Part shown: positions 24,708-34,231 of the stretch, piece after piece | How the letters are laid out: each line of letters opens with the position of its first letter | Numbering within the stretch: position 1 is the stretch's first letter | NCBI GenBank assembly: GCA_026988435.1 | Contig: JALSLH010000073.1 | Span: 1 to 36,507, forward strand | DNA length: 36,507 nt | Direction of reading: 5' to 3' | From: Methylophaga sp. | Lineage (GTDB): Bacteria > Pseudomonadota > Gammaproteobacteria > Nitrosococcales > Methylophagaceae | Notes under the pieces: generated by a model | The model's input: only the letters and a program-made list of their open reading frames with translations | Database searches by the model: none | What the model was told of the DNA's origin: nothing | Made by a program: the position numbers and the translations under genes

Positions 24708-26204
24708 CTGGCGCTTGTTAGCCACGCCCTGTTTCTTCTGCTTTTGGGCCGGAGAATCAAGCTCATAAGCGGGAACGCCTTTCAGCTTTGCACGGCTATA
24801 ATCTAATGCTAGAGCTTGTTTTACTGTTTCTTCTGATAGGAAAATTTGTTCGGTGAGTATTGTGTAAATCAGTTCAAACAAGCGCTTAAGTGCAATCTTC
24901 CATGAGCTACCAGCCAATTGATGCAAAGCATCAGATAATTGCATGAAATTCTCGAAAGGTTGTTCAGCCAAGATTAAAGGCAGTGTATTTGTAAACCGCC
25001 CGGAATTACCAATCATATCCCAATAACGTGCAAAACGATTAACGCGCTGCATTTCAGGGAAAGTAATATCTCGTGTGCTTAGGATATTATAAGGTGCTTC
25101 AGGGTTATAGCGTAATTGGTATTCTTCATTATGGCGATTGAGCGGTGCACCACGAAGGCGTTTCAATATGCCCAGTTGGATCTCATGCGGTTTTAAAGCG
25201 ATTAATTGATCAAAGCTATCACCAAAATTCTCTAAAGTATCACTGGGCAATCCAAATATAAGATCGGTGTGTAAATGAGCGCCAGTATTCTCTCTAAGCC
25301 AAACAATATTAGCCTTGGTTTTTTCATTGTTTTGCTTGCGACTGATCAAAGTTTGAATATCAGCATCAAAGGTTTGCACGCCAATCTCAAATTGCAATCT
25401 GTTTTTAGGAAATCGCTGTAATACGTCTTTTAGTTTATCAGACAAATTATCGGGCACGACTTCAAAATGTAAATATAAGTCATCTGTCATGCGTTCTAAG
25501 AAAAATTCTAAAATAGCGACACTGGTACTGACTTTAAGATTAAAGGTGCGATCAATAAACTTAAAATTACGCACACCGCGTTGCAATAGATTATCCATTT
25601 CATTGAAGAACGAGTCGAGCGGAAAAGCCGTAACCGTTTTATCTAAAGCGGATAAACAAAATTCACATTTAAACGGACAACCCCGCGAGGCTTCAACATA
25701 AATTAATCGGTTACGAATATCTTCGTCATTATATAAGTCATAAGGCAAAACTAACTTATTCAGTGCTATGCTCTCACCTTCAATAAACTTATTTTCAGGT
25801 TGATTACCAGTAAGTATTTGTTGGCATAATTCAGGCAGACTGACTTCACCTGCTCCCGAAATAATATAATCAGCTAAGCCTGTCACACTTGGCATATCAG
25901 GATAATGACTGACTTCTGGACCACCCAAAATAATACTGATGTCAGGTGCAATTTGCTTCAACATGGCAACGACTTTACTGATCTCTGCGATATTCCAAAT
26001 ATAAACGCTAAAACCAATGATTTTAGGTTGTTGAGCGAGTAATTTCTCAATAATGTTGATAGGTAGCTCTTGAATAGTGAACTCTATTATCTTGGATTGT
26101 TCTTTTAATTCACCTAGATTCGCTTGTAGATAACGCAAACCAAAAGCGGTATGCATATAACGGGCATTTAGTGTTGTAAGAAGAATAGGCGTTGAATCTA
26201 GCAT
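24693..26204 (-). CDS. B12-binding-domain radical SAM protein
   Basis: A 503-residue protein. An N-terminal Rossmann-like B12-binding domain (about 5-135, with IIGFSVYIWNIAEI and IILGGPEVSHYPD) lacks the DxHxxG motif, so cobalamin would bind base-off without a protein His ligand. The radical SAM cluster is Cys176, Cys180 and Cys183 (GCPFKCEFC). A C-terminal DUF4080-type domain follows. The class includes methyltransferases and other B12-dependent radical SAM enzymes; the substrate is unknown. The last 15 bases overlap the convergent M23 gene. Confidence 0.9.
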   Translation of the reverse strand: MLDSTPILLTTLNARYMHTAFGLRYLQANLGELKEQSKIIEFTIQELPINIIEKLLAQQPKIIGFSVYIWNIAEISKVVAMLKQIAPDISIILGGPEVSHYPDMPSVTGLADYIISGAGEVSLPELCQQILTGNQPENKFIEGESIALNKLVLPYDLYNDEDIRNRLIYVEASRGCPFKCEFCLSALDKTVTAFPLDSFFNEMDNLLQRGVRNFKFIDRTFNLKVSTSVAILEFFLERMTDDLYLHFEVVPDNLSDKLKDVLQRFPKNRLQFEIGVQTFDADIQTLISRKQNNEKTKANIVWLRENTGAHLHTDLIFGLPSDTLENFGDSFDQLIALKPHEIQLGILKRLRGAPLNRHNEEYQLRYNPEAPYNILSTRDITFPEMQRVNRFARYWDMIGNSGRFTNTLPLILAEQPFENFMQLSDALHQLAGSSWKIALKRLFELIYTILTEQIFLSEETVKQALALDYSRAKLKGVPAYELDSPAQKQKKQGVANKRQLSHQ

Positions 26205-26241
26205 TCAATCATTTTAACGGAATGTCGAATAAAACGGGCAT

Positions 26242-26276
26242 AAAAAAGCCGCGATGGGAAACCATCGCGGCTTTTT
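26242..26276. terminator. strong bidirectional terminator
   Basis: GCCGCGATGG (26248-26257) pairs perfectly with CCATCGCGGC (26262-26271) around a GAAA loop, with A tract before and T tract after. It lies just after the stop of the minus-strand VPxPA-CTERM gene and separates it from the radical SAM gene. Confidence 0.92.
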
Positions 26277-26301
26277 ATTATTTTTGTTTCGAGTTATTTA
26301 A

Positions 26302-26802
26302 TCAGGCTGTTGTGATTTTACGACGTAAACCTAAGAAACCTAATAATGCTGGAGCAAATAAGAATAATGCCGCGGGAACAGGTACTGCATTTACATTAAC
26401 ATCGCGAACATAAACTGATTCAAAATAACTGTTATAGCCAGGTGTACCAGGTCCGCTAGCAATAGAACCTGCATTCCAATCTCCCGAATCTACATGAGTA
26501 AAAGTAGTATTCCAGTATTGTGCTGACTGAATTTGACCACCGTTTGCATCAAAGAATAAATCTAATATTGAGTCAAGATAATCTAGTTCTAATAGTGTCG
26601 CATATCTCCATCCAGCATGAAAAGATGGAGCCTTCAATACATTGCCACCACCCCAATTTTCAGCTGCTACAGGAGAAGCCCATGTCCAATCTAAACCGTT
26701 ATTTGTAATGTATGTATCACTTGTCAGATCTGTCGTTATAATTGCAGCATTAGCATTAGCCATGACAAATAGGCTAAAGAAAGCGATTAGTAATTTTTTC
26801 AT
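26302..26802 (-). CDS. exported protein with a VPxPA-type C-terminal sorting signal
   Basis: A 166-residue protein. A signal peptide (1-19, ending NANA) is followed by a Trp/Tyr/Gly-rich domain of about 115 residues (WRYATLLELDYLDSILDLFFDANGG, YFESVYVRDVNV). The C-terminal signal is VPVPAALFLFAPALLGFLGL followed by RRK. That tripartite tail (VPxPA motif, hydrophobic helix, basic cluster) is the variant of PEP-CTERM recognised by exosortase-type enzymes in exopolysaccharide-producing gammaproteobacteria. It is a single-gene unit with its own terminator. The function of the mature domain is unknown. No exosortase is in the window. Confidence 0.85.
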   Translation of the reverse strand: MKKLLIAFFSLFVMANANAAIITTDLTSDTYITNNGLDWTWASPVAAENWGGGNVLKAPSFHAGWRYATLLELDYLDSILDLFFDANGGQIQSAQYWNTTFTHVDSGDWNAGSIASGPGTPGYNSYFESVYVRDVNVNAVPVPAALFLFAPALLGFLGLRRKITTA

Positions 26803-27006
26803 AATTTTATCTCACTTATTGTTATTAATTATTAAATTTATAGTGAGCAATTCAGCCATCTTAAATTCAAGTTAAGACCTGTAATTTTCCGTACATTGGT
26901 TCACACCAAGTTTGGCTTTTTCATAGTCGTAATAATAGGCTGTTTTTATAACTATGTGTATTGTACTTTGGTACTAGACAAGTCATATAAGCGGCATTAT
27001 TTTTAA

Positions 27007-28443
27007 TTAATGAGAACTAAGTTCAAGTTTTAGCTGATTTCCATAGGTTTCTAATCTATCTAAAACAGTTTGTTGTTCTACTGAAATGTCATCTTGGCAC
27101 TGTTCTATTTCATTAAAAAATTGTTCGAAAGAGAGAATTTTAGGATTATCTGAATTTAAGCGTTGCTGACGATAGTATTGCCATTGCTGTTGCTCTTCCT
27201 CAGATAAACTTTCTGGCCAATTACGAGCGCGATAACGAAATAGCATTTCGGGCAAGCGTTGATCATCAAAAGGCACTGACATCGTTGCTAAATGTTCCGG
27301 ATCAGCACTGCGAATAAGCTCCATTTTTCGTTTGTCATTGTCACTGAAAAAACCACCACCATATAATGCCGCATCGGGATCATCAATGGTCTCATAATCT
27401 GGTTTGGTGAAGATCTCATTAATTTTTTTAGTTAAATCACCGGCATCGTTAAGCATTTGAAGATGTTGATAATGTAGTTCGCGATCAATATCAAGTCGCG
27501 CTGCCGCTGTATCATTAAGTGTGCTTTCAGGCACAATAACAGGACATTTATTGATATGAAGTGTTTTTAATGCCGGTCTGATAACGCCTTCGGGCAGATC
27601 AGCTGTGCGTGTAAATAACCATTCTCGCAATGTATCGGCATCTTCATTAATTAATGCTTCAGGGCTATGGCGAAGATCATAAACAATAATGCCATTATTA
27701 TTAGTCGGATCTTTAGCGATAGGAACAATTAGTGCTGTGCCGCAATATTCGCTTGGATACATTCGCGACACATGAATAACCGGTGTTCGGTCTCGTAAAT
27801 TTAATAACGGTGCAATAGCTTGTTTACGTCTATTTTGATACACAAACTCATAGAGTTTAGGTTGCGCAGTTTTAATGAGTTTTGCTAGTGCAATAGTGGC
27901 ATAGACATCAACTAAAGCATCATGTGCACCTTGATGTTCGATATTGTTTGCCGCGGTTAATGCTTCTAATCGAAAGCTAGGCTTACCATCTTCACGATCA
28001 GGCCAATTAATACCTTCTGGGCGTAAAGCACGTGTTAAACGCGCCATATCAATAATATCCCAACGGCTATTACCATTTTGCCATTCACGGGCATAAGCAT
28101 CATAAAAATTGCGGTATAAGGTGAAGCGAGTAAATTCATCATCAAATCGCAAACTGTTATAACCGACGCCACAGGTGTTTGGTACTGCAAACTCATCATG
28201 AATTTTTTTGATAAATTCGGCTTCAGCAACCCCTTTTTCATTGGCTTCTTGTGGTGTGATCCCCGTGACTAAACAAGCTTGTGGCTGAGGAAGGTAATCA
28301 TTTGCTTGTTTGCAATAAATCATCAGTGGTTCGCCGATAATATTTAGATCTTCATCTGTGCGAATGCCGGCAAACTGAGAAGGACGATCGTAGCGAGGAT
28401 CAATGCCAAAGGTTTCATAATCGTGCCAATAAAGTGTGTTCAT
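27007..28443 (-). CDS. sbcB: exodeoxyribonuclease I
   Basis: A 478-residue 3'-to-5' single-strand exonuclease of DEDDh type. The first acidic pair lies in YWHDYETFGIDP (Asp8, Glu10). The later HQGAHDALVDVYATI holds the catalytic His and Asp. The SH3-like and helical C-terminal regions (NKCPVIVPESTL; LPEMLFRYRARNWPESL) match SbcB proteins, as does the length. It acts in recombination and mismatch repair. It directly abuts the ligase gene upstream, so the two are probably cotranscribed. Confidence 0.96.
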   Translation of the reverse strand: MNTLYWHDYETFGIDPRYDRPSQFAGIRTDEDLNIIGEPLMIYCKQANDYLPQPQACLVTGITPQEANEKGVAEAEFIKKIHDEFAVPNTCGVGYNSLRFDDEFTRFTLYRNFYDAYAREWQNGNSRWDIIDMARLTRALRPEGINWPDREDGKPSFRLEALTAANNIEHQGAHDALVDVYATIALAKLIKTAQPKLYEFVYQNRRKQAIAPLLNLRDRTPVIHVSRMYPSEYCGTALIVPIAKDPTNNNGIIVYDLRHSPEALINEDADTLREWLFTRTADLPEGVIRPALKTLHINKCPVIVPESTLNDTAAARLDIDRELHYQHLQMLNDAGDLTKKINEIFTKPDYETIDDPDAALYGGGFFSDNDKRKMELIRSADPEHLATMSVPFDDQRLPEMLFRYRARNWPESLSEEEQQQWQYYRQQRLNSDNPKILSFEQFFNEIEQCQDDISVEQQTVLDRLETYGNQLKLELSSH

Positions 28444-29292
28444 TTATCGAGGCTCCTTATATGGTTGCCTAATTCTTAAAAATACTGGGAAACGGGGAAT
28501 GTTATTTTTAGTGAAGCCATAATATTTAAAGGTAATTATACTACCTATTTTAGGAGGCGATTGTCGTTGTTGGTCGGATAAACCTGAGCCAATATAAAAC
28601 GTAATTCCTGACGATAGCTGGCATTGCAGGGAGCCTAACTGCCCAAGGTATTTACCTTTTCCTTCTTTATGAGCAATAACGGTACACTCAGTATCTTGAT
28701 ATTGTTTGACCTTCAGGGCGTAGTTTGAACGTCCGGTGATATATGGGGTGTCAGCTTTTCGAACAACTAATCCTTCACCGCCTAATGAGATAACCTTGGC
28801 TAATTCCGCTTTTAAATGTTCGGCCGACTGAACAGTAGCCTGCGGGATGATCACGATGAAAGGGCTGGGGTGAAGCGCTAAATAATTCTGTAAAATAGTG
28901 AGACGCTCTAATAAACCACCTTGTTGACTAGGCACTTCAAAGATCTGATAGCTAATCTTTTGCCAGCGTTTGTCTGGTTTTTGTTGGCGAACAATCGAGG
29001 TGATATTTTCAAAGTCATCACGTTGTGTCCAAAGTTCACCGTCCACAGCAAAAGGAGGCAAAGCCTGCAAGAACCACTCAGGTGCCGCAATCTTATTTCC
29101 TTGCCGGCTTTTAAGTGTTTCTCCATCCCAAATGGCGCGCATACCATCTAATTTTTCACTCATTAACCAGCCCGTTACATCCTGCGAATCATCATAGGTT
29201 TTGAGTAACAATAGTTCCGGATCTTTTGCAGAGAGGGCATGACTTAAAAAAATAAGTAATAGAGTAGTAAAGAGTTTATGACATTGACTCAT
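28444..29292 (-). CDS. secreted ATP-dependent DNA ligase, Lig E type
   Basis: A 282-residue minimal ATP-dependent ligase. The N-terminal signal peptide (about 1-22, ending LSA) points to the periplasm. The nucleotidyltransferase motif EKLDGMR carries the adenylated Lys47. GELWTQRDDF, YQIFEV and EGLVVRK are further motifs (III-IV), and ALKVKQY is motif V. A C-terminal OB domain follows without other additions. Lig E enzymes seal nicks in double-stranded DNA and are thought to act on DNA outside the cytoplasm, perhaps in competence. It lies immediately upstream of sbcB. Confidence 0.9.
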   Translation of the reverse strand: MSQCHKLFTTLLLIFLSHALSAKDPELLLLKTYDDSQDVTGWLMSEKLDGMRAIWDGETLKSRQGNKIAAPEWFLQALPPFAVDGELWTQRDDFENITSIVRQQKPDKRWQKISYQIFEVPSQQGGLLERLTILQNYLALHPSPFIVIIPQATVQSAEHLKAELAKVISLGGEGLVVRKADTPYITGRSNYALKVKQYQDTECTVIAHKEGKGKYLGQLGSLQCQLSSGITFYIGSGLSDQQRQSPPKIGSIITFKYYGFTKNNIPRFPVFLRIRQPYKEPR

Positions 29293-29339
29293 TTTGACTT
29301 AAACCTGTGGAAAGCAAGGTAATAAAATAATCTTACGCA

Positions 29340-30347
29340 TCACATTCTAGCCACTCGTTTACCTTGCTCCGTTATCGCATATTTTTGCAAGCGGCTATTG
29401 GGTTTGTCTGCAATGGTCATCTCAATTAAGCCCTTATCTAAAGCTGGTTTGAGATAACGTTCACGGAATGATTTACGATCTTTGAGCTTAAGTTGGGATT
29501 GTAATTCATTACGGTTCATTGGATATGAAGCCTTTTCCAAAGCATTTAGCAACTGTTTAACTTGGGGGTTGAGATGGGGGCTTTCTTGGGGGCTAGTGCT
29601 AGTTTTGATGGTTGTTAAAATAGTTGCAAGCATAAACTCAATAAAAGGGGATGAATCAGTGTTTTGAGTGCTGTCATTTAATGCTTGATAATAGTCAAGT
29701 TGTTGCTGGTGAATCATACTTTCGACGGGTAGCTGACCCAATAATGGATTCCGTTGACTGAGAATTAATGTTTGCCATAATCGCCCCATGCGACCATTGC
29801 CATCAGCAAAGGGATGAATAAACTCAAATTCATAGTGAAACACTGAACTTACAATTAAGGGATGTTGATCTGTTGTGGCAAGCCATTGAAGAAGATCATC
29901 CATAAGTAGTCTGACACGATTAGCAGGCGGTGCCATATGTACAACATGTTTACCTTTCATCACACCTACATTGCCACTGCGATACCGCCCTGCATCGTCG
30001 ATTAATCCAGCCATTAATATTTGATGGGCATCCAATAAATGATCTTCATTTGAGGCATGCCAGCTTTCAAACTGTTCATAGGCATTAATCGCATTACGCG
30101 CCTCTTGAATCTCACGGGGTGGAGCAATCACTGTTTTACCATCAAGAATTGCAGTGATTTGATCTTTACTTAATGTATTCCCCTCAATAGCTAATGAGCC
30201 TTGAATGGTACGAATACGGTTAATGCGACGAAGGCGCAAACTTTTTTCACTTTCCAAAACGGATAGACGTCCCAAGCTTTCACTGATATCAGAGATTAGC
30301 CCAATGATTGTTGGCGTGATGGTAAAAGGCGGCTGGTAAGCTTGCAT
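29340..30347 (-). CDS. Fic-domain protein with N-terminal inhibitory helix
   Basis: A 335-residue protein. The inhibitory motif SLAIEGN (51-57, S/TxxxEG/N) precedes the Fic core, making it a class II Fic protein that is self-inhibited. The active site HPFADGNGRMGR (178-189) is complete. A flap segment lies near GVMKGKHVVHMAPP. The C-terminal part (about 255-335) looks like a winged helix (LKDRKSFRERYLKPALDKGLIEM). The likely reaction is AMP transfer from ATP to a protein hydroxyl, but the target is unknown. There is no separate antitoxin gene. The ATG directly follows the hemL stop, so it is probably expressed with hemL. Confidence 0.9.
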   Translation of the reverse strand: MQAYQPPFTITPTIIGLISDISESLGRLSVLESEKSLRLRRINRIRTIQGSLAIEGNTLSKDQITAILDGKTVIAPPREIQEARNAINAYEQFESWHASNEDHLLDAHQILMAGLIDDAGRYRSGNVGVMKGKHVVHMAPPANRVRLLMDDLLQWLATTDQHPLIVSSVFHYEFEFIHPFADGNGRMGRLWQTLILSQRNPLLGQLPVESMIHQQQLDYYQALNDSTQNTDSSPFIEFMLATILTTIKTSTSPQESPHLNPQVKQLLNALEKASYPMNRNELQSQLKLKDRKSFRERYLKPALDKGLIEMTIADKPNSRLQKYAITEQGKRVARM

Positions 30348-31637
30348 TTATGTTTTGGTTAAGGTGGCAAATACTTTTTCAGCGGCATCTAAAGTTGCCT
30401 GAATTTCAGCGTCACCATGAGCAGCTGAAACAAAACCTGCTTCATAAGAAGAAGGTGCAAGATAAACGCCTTGTTCTAACATGCCGTGGAAGAATTTTTT
30501 GAAGCGTTCTTGATCGCAAGCAACCACTTGTTCGAAGCGGGTGATTTTTTGTTCATCGGTGAAAAATATGCCAAACATGCCACCCACTTGATTGGTTGCC
30601 AGTGGAATACCTGCTTTATCAGCTAATGCTTTTAGTCCCGTAACTAATTTTTCAGCTGTCGCACTTAAGTTTTTGTGGAAATCAGGAGTTTGTACGCCAG
30701 TAAGGGTTGCCAGACCAGCCGCCATAGCCACGGGGTTACCTGATAATGTACCGGCTTGATACACGGGACCAAGTGGGGCGATAAATTCCATCACCTCACG
30801 CTTGCCACCAAATGCACCAACGGGCAAACCACCACCCACAATTTTACCTAGTGTTGTGAGATCGGGTTTCACATCATAATATTGTTGTGCTCCACCTAGA
30901 GCGACCCGGAAGCCTGTCATGACTTCATCAAAAATAAGCACGGCACCAGATTGGTCACAAATTTCCCGCAGCCCCTGTAAAAATCCATCTTGTGGTGGAA
31001 TACAGTTCATGTTTCCCGCAACAGGTTCAACAATAATACAGGCAATTTGGTCGGCTAATTCGGCGAAACATTCACGGACAGAATCAAGATCGTTATAGTT
31101 TAAAGTTAAAGTATGCTCGGCTAATGAGGCGGGCACTCCAGCTGATGAAGGTTCACCTAATGTGAGTGCCCCCGAGCCGGCCTTAACTAATAATGAGTCG
31201 GCATGGCCGTGATAACAGCCTTCAAATTTAACGATCTTGTCGCGACCAGTGAAGCCACGAGCAAGGCGAATAGCACTCATTGTGGCCTCAGTGCCAGAAC
31301 TCACCATACGTACCAATTCCATTGAAGGTACGAGTCGACATAATGTTTCGGCCATCTCTATTTCAATAGAAGTCGGTGCGCCAAACCCTAGTCCATTAGC
31401 TGCGGCAGATTGTACAGCGCTAATTACATTGGCATCAGCATGCCCCAAAATCATAGGCCCCCAAGAGCCGATATAATCAATATAGCGCTTGCCTTCTTCA
31501 TCGGTGATCCATGCGCCTTTACCTTCGCGGAAAAATATCGGGTCACCACCCACGCCATTAAAGGCGCGAACAGGTGAATTAACGCCGCCCGGTATATGTT
31601 GCTGAGCTTGAGAAAATAGGTCGTGGTTGCTTGTCAT
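30348..31637 (-). CDS. hemL: glutamate-1-semialdehyde 2,1-aminomutase
   Basis: A 429-residue PLP enzyme that makes 5-aminolevulinate in the C5 haem pathway. The PLP Lys265 lies in [10 protein letters not shown]. Other family motifs are [43 protein letters not shown] and [11 protein letters not shown]. Length is normal. It is divergent from the two-component gene pair, with 72 bp between the starts, and is followed without a gap by the Fic gene. Confidence 0.98.
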   Translation of the reverse strand: MTSNHDLFSQAQQHIPGGVNSPVRAFNGVGGDPIFFREGKGAWITDEEGKRYIDYIGSWGPMILGHADANVISAVQSAAANGLGFGAPTSIEIEMAETLCRLVPSMELVRMVSSGTEATMSAIRLARGFTGRDKIVKFEGCYHGHADSLLVKAGSGALTLGEPSSAGVPASLAEHTLTLNYNDLDSVRECFAELADQIACIIVEPVAGNMNCIPPQDGFLQGLREICDQSGAVLIFDEVMTGFRVALGGAQQYYDVKPDLTTLGKIVGGGLPVGAFGGKREVMEFIAPLGPVYQAGTLSGNPVAMAAGLATLTGVQTPDFHKNLSATAEKLVTGLKALADKAGIPLATNQVGGMFGIFFTDEQKITRFEQVVACDQERFKKFFHGMLEQGVYLAPSSYEAGFVSAAHGDAEIQATLDAAEKVFATLTKT

Positions 31638-31709
31638 GGTGGAATCCTAAAGTCTTATGAAAATATATGCGATAATTCTAGCTTATCTCAGCAAAAATGC
31701 CGATCAATT

Positions 31710-33044
31710 ATGAGTTTAAAATTTCGAATAGTAGTTATTGTAACCATTATATTATTAATTAATTTTATGGCTGCCGGTTATTTTATGGTTAAAAATGCCA
31801 AACAAGCTCTGTCAGCTGAAATGGAATCAAGTACCAATTTAGCAAAAGGGCTTTTGATTAATGCGCTCCCGACATTACGTTTTTCTAATGATATTAGTAA
31901 CCGTTTGGGAATGATTGTTGATAGTGTGCGCGATACACGACATATTCGAGCTTGGTTTGAAGATATGCACGGTCAGCCATTAATTGGCCAAGAGGAAAAT
32001 GCAAAATTTTTCAATAAACCTGATGCCCCGGATTGGTTTATTAAAATTATGGAGCCGGAGGCGGTGGCCTTTAGGCGGCTTATTACTAAAGGCAGTAAAT
32101 CATACGGATATTTAGTTGTTGAGGCTGATCCTAGTGATGAAGTTACCGAGGTATGGCAAGATGTGCGTGTGTTATTTTGGTTGGGTAGTTTCTTTCTACT
32201 ACTAATTGTAAGCCTAATTTATATGGCATTAAGGCAAGGCCTAAAACCCTTGGGGGAATTAGAGTACGCACTAGGTCAATTGGAGAAAGGAGATTTCTCT
32301 GCAAAAGTAGAAACATCGGTTGTTAAAGAATTATCGTCCATTCAGATTCGTTTTAATCATATGGTTAATGTGATGGAGAAAACGATGGCTGAGAACCATG
32401 ATTTAGCTAAAAATATGCTGACGGTTCAAGAAACAGAACGAAGAGAACTATCTCGTGAATTACATGATGAACTCGCCCCTTGTTTATTTGGAATACGTGT
32501 GGATTTGGCGGATATTGAACGGATTGGCGGTGAACATTTATTGGTTGAAGTGCAACAAAAGGTAGACTCAGTCAAAACCATAACGACACATGTTCAGTCA
32601 CTGGTGCGTAAGATGTTAAGTCGATTAAGGCCGATGACATTAGATGACTTAGGCTTATCGGATGCACTGCGTGATATGTTGCGAAATTGGCGTGATAGAC
32701 AACCAGAGATAGACTGGGAATGGGATTTTGTAGGTGAGTTTCAAGATCTGCCTGATACGGTACAGGTTACTATTTACCGAATCGTTCAAGAATGTACAAC
32801 AAATTGTGTTCGTCACGCAAAAGCTAGTCATGTGCGAGTAGAGATGAAACTGGATGCCCAAACATTAAAGGTGACAGTTACCGATAATGGTGTCGGCCTG
32901 AATGCAGATACCGTGCGCGGGTTCGGGTTAATTGGTATGCGAGAGCGTGTCTCAGCATTAGGCGGACGAATTGCTTTTGATACTGAGGAAGGGCGTGGTC
33001 TGCAAGTGCGGGTGTTAATACCACTAGAGGATAATAAAAAATGA
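31710..33044 (+). CDS. NarX/FlhS-type sensor histidine kinase
   Basis: 444 residues from ATG 31710. The frame is open back to 31623, overlapping hemL, but membrane segment 1 (about 7-25) follows ATG 31710 directly. A periplasmic region of about 125 residues is followed by membrane segment 2 (about 154-173), a HAMP linker (175-226), the HisKA_3 helix with His252 (SRELHDELAPCLFGI), and a HATPase_c domain with CTTNCVRHAKASHV and GFGLIGMRERV. Unlike the kinase at 5048-6004 it has a real periplasmic sensor. The signal is unknown. Similar pairs control methanol and formaldehyde oxidation in some methylotrophs (FlhSR, MxaYX), so that is one possibility. Confidence 0.9.
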   Translation: MSLKFRIVVIVTIILLINFMAAGYFMVKNAKQALSAEMESSTNLAKGLLINALPTLRFSNDISNRLGMIVDSVRDTRHIRAWFEDMHGQPLIGQEENAKFFNKPDAPDWFIKIMEPEAVAFRRLITKGSKSYGYLVVEADPSDEVTEVWQDVRVLFWLGSFFLLLIVSLIYMALRQGLKPLGELEYALGQLEKGDFSAKVETSVVKELSSIQIRFNHMVNVMEKTMAENHDLAKNMLTVQETERRELSRELHDELAPCLFGIRVDLADIERIGGEHLLVEVQQKVDSVKTITTHVQSLVRKMLSRLRPMTLDDLGLSDALRDMLRNWRDRQPEIDWEWDFVGEFQDLPDTVQVTIYRIVQECTTNCVRHAKASHVRVEMKLDAQTLKVTVTDNGVGLNADTVRGFGLIGMRERVSALGGRIAFDTEEGRGLQVRVLIPLEDNKK

Positions 33045-33676
33045 AACATGTAACCACTATTTTAGTAGTAGATGATCACCCCATTGTACGTGCAGGCTGT
33101 CGTCAATTAATCATGCAGATCCCTGCTGTTAAAGTGATAGAAGCGGAGACGGGAGAAGAGGGCTATCGACTTTTTCAGGAAACTTATCCAGATATGGTGT
33201 TGTTAGATATTACACTGCCGGGAATTGGCGGGCTTGAGGTGTTGCGCCGCATACGAGCGAATCGTGAAGATGCCAAGGTGCTGATGTTTAGTATGCACGA
33301 AGATCCTGTTTTTGCTTCTCGAGCTATGCAAGCTGGTGCAAAAGGTTATATCACTAAAAATAATGCGGCAGACCATTTAGTTGAAGCAGTAGAGGATGTG
33401 CTAGCAGGAAAAACCTATTTGAGCCCAGATGTTGCACAGCAATTAGCTATGCTCAATATTGGCGCAGGTACCAGTGCTTTAAGTGATTTATCACGGCGAG
33501 AATTAGAAATTCTACGCTTATTAGGTGAAGGGAAAAGCATGACTGAAATATCAGGTGTATTAGGAATTAGTTATAAAACCGTCGCAAATAACCTCACTCA
33601 AATAAAAAGTAAGCTTGCTATCAGCAAAACGGCCGAATTGATGCGTTTTGCCATTAGTCATGGCCTATCAAGTTAG
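33041..33676 (+). CDS. NarL/FixJ-family response regulator
   Basis: A 211-residue receiver plus LuxR-type helix-turn-helix. Asp11 and Asp12, phospho-acceptor Asp56 (VLLDIT) and Lys106 (YITKNN) are present. The DNA-binding part is LSRRELEILRLLGEGKSMTEI through SYKTVANNLTQIKSKL. It overlaps the kinase gene by 4 bases (ATGA). A terminator follows about 150 bp later. It aligns in general layout with the regulator at 4395-5051, so the window holds two similar systems. Confidence 0.93.
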   Translation: MKHVTTILVVDDHPIVRAGCRQLIMQIPAVKVIEAETGEEGYRLFQETYPDMVLLDITLPGIGGLEVLRRIRANREDAKVLMFSMHEDPVFASRAMQAGAKGYITKNNAADHLVEAVEDVLAGKTYLSPDVAQQLAMLNIGAGTSALSDLSRRELEILRLLGEGKSMTEISGVLGISYKTVANNLTQIKSKLAISKTAELMRFAISHGLSS

Positions 33677-33825
33677 TTGACTAGGCAGAGTTGGGAAATA
33701 ATTCCTGAATTATCGGGATAAGTCGCTCATTTAAAATAAGTTTGCACGCTGTATTCTATGCAACAAGTTATAGGAATTCAGCTTCCGGAACTTATATTTC
33801 TCTCTCTCCTTCTTTTTGAAGGTTT

Positions 33826-33864
33826 AGGCCAGACAACTTTTATTAGGTGTCAGGCCTTTTTTTT
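33826..33864 (+). terminator. terminator downstream of the second two-component operon
   Basis: AGGCC-A-GACA (33826-33835) pairs with TGTC-A-GGCCT around a 12-base loop with one A-A mismatch, followed by a run of eight T ending at 33864. The 150 bp between the regulator stop and this site hold no gene that I can see. Confidence 0.85.
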
Positions 33865-33873
33865 GCCGTTTAA

Positions 33874-34145
33874 TATATACCCAAAATACTTGAAGATGCA
33901 GGTTTCAGCAAGAGAAGAAGCCATTATATTCTAGGCATAAAACGCAGGAATTAGTCGTTCTAATTCTAAGTTTTATAACGACGAAGATAATGGTTTATCC
34001 TCTTGCCCTGCAGGAGCTTAGCACGAATGCCAGCACTGCGTTGCAATGCTCGACAAGGACGAGTCATTGCCTTCACATTGCGCCTTGTTCTGACCTTCGT
34101 GCTAAGCTCTGAAATCTGCATCTTCAAGTAATTGGGGTATAGATA
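33874..34145. mobile_element. MITE-like inverted-repeat element, about 270 bp
   Basis: The left end TATATACCCAAAATACTTGA plus AGATGCAGGTTTCAG (33874-33908) and the right end CTGAAATCTGCATCTTCAAG plus TAATTGGGGTATAGATA (34109-34145) are inverted repeats of about 35 bp with few mismatches. The interior has more short inverted pairs (CTTAGCACGAA near 34018 with TTCGTGCTAAG near 34097) but no transposase. Isolated ends of the same family lie at 249-277 and, more diverged, at 121-147 and 395-424. Such units are common as dispersed repeats in gammaproteobacteria. Confidence 0.75.
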
Positions 34146-34231
34146 AGCCAAGATTGCTGTGGTGAGCTAACCCTTAAAATATGTTTAACAAAAATAGTGT
34201 GAAGCTATTCCTTATTTAGGGATATTACCTA

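Noticed and set aside
33966-34110. Possible small RNA or tRNA-like structure in the repeat element
   Set aside because: The strong pairing is explained by the inverted-repeat design of the element. No tRNA arms or CCA-type 3' end could be found.
33966-34151. Minus-strand frame of 61 codons in the repeat at 33874-34145
   Set aside because: It lies wholly in inverted-repeat DNA and its composition follows the repeat. Such frames are by-products of this element family.
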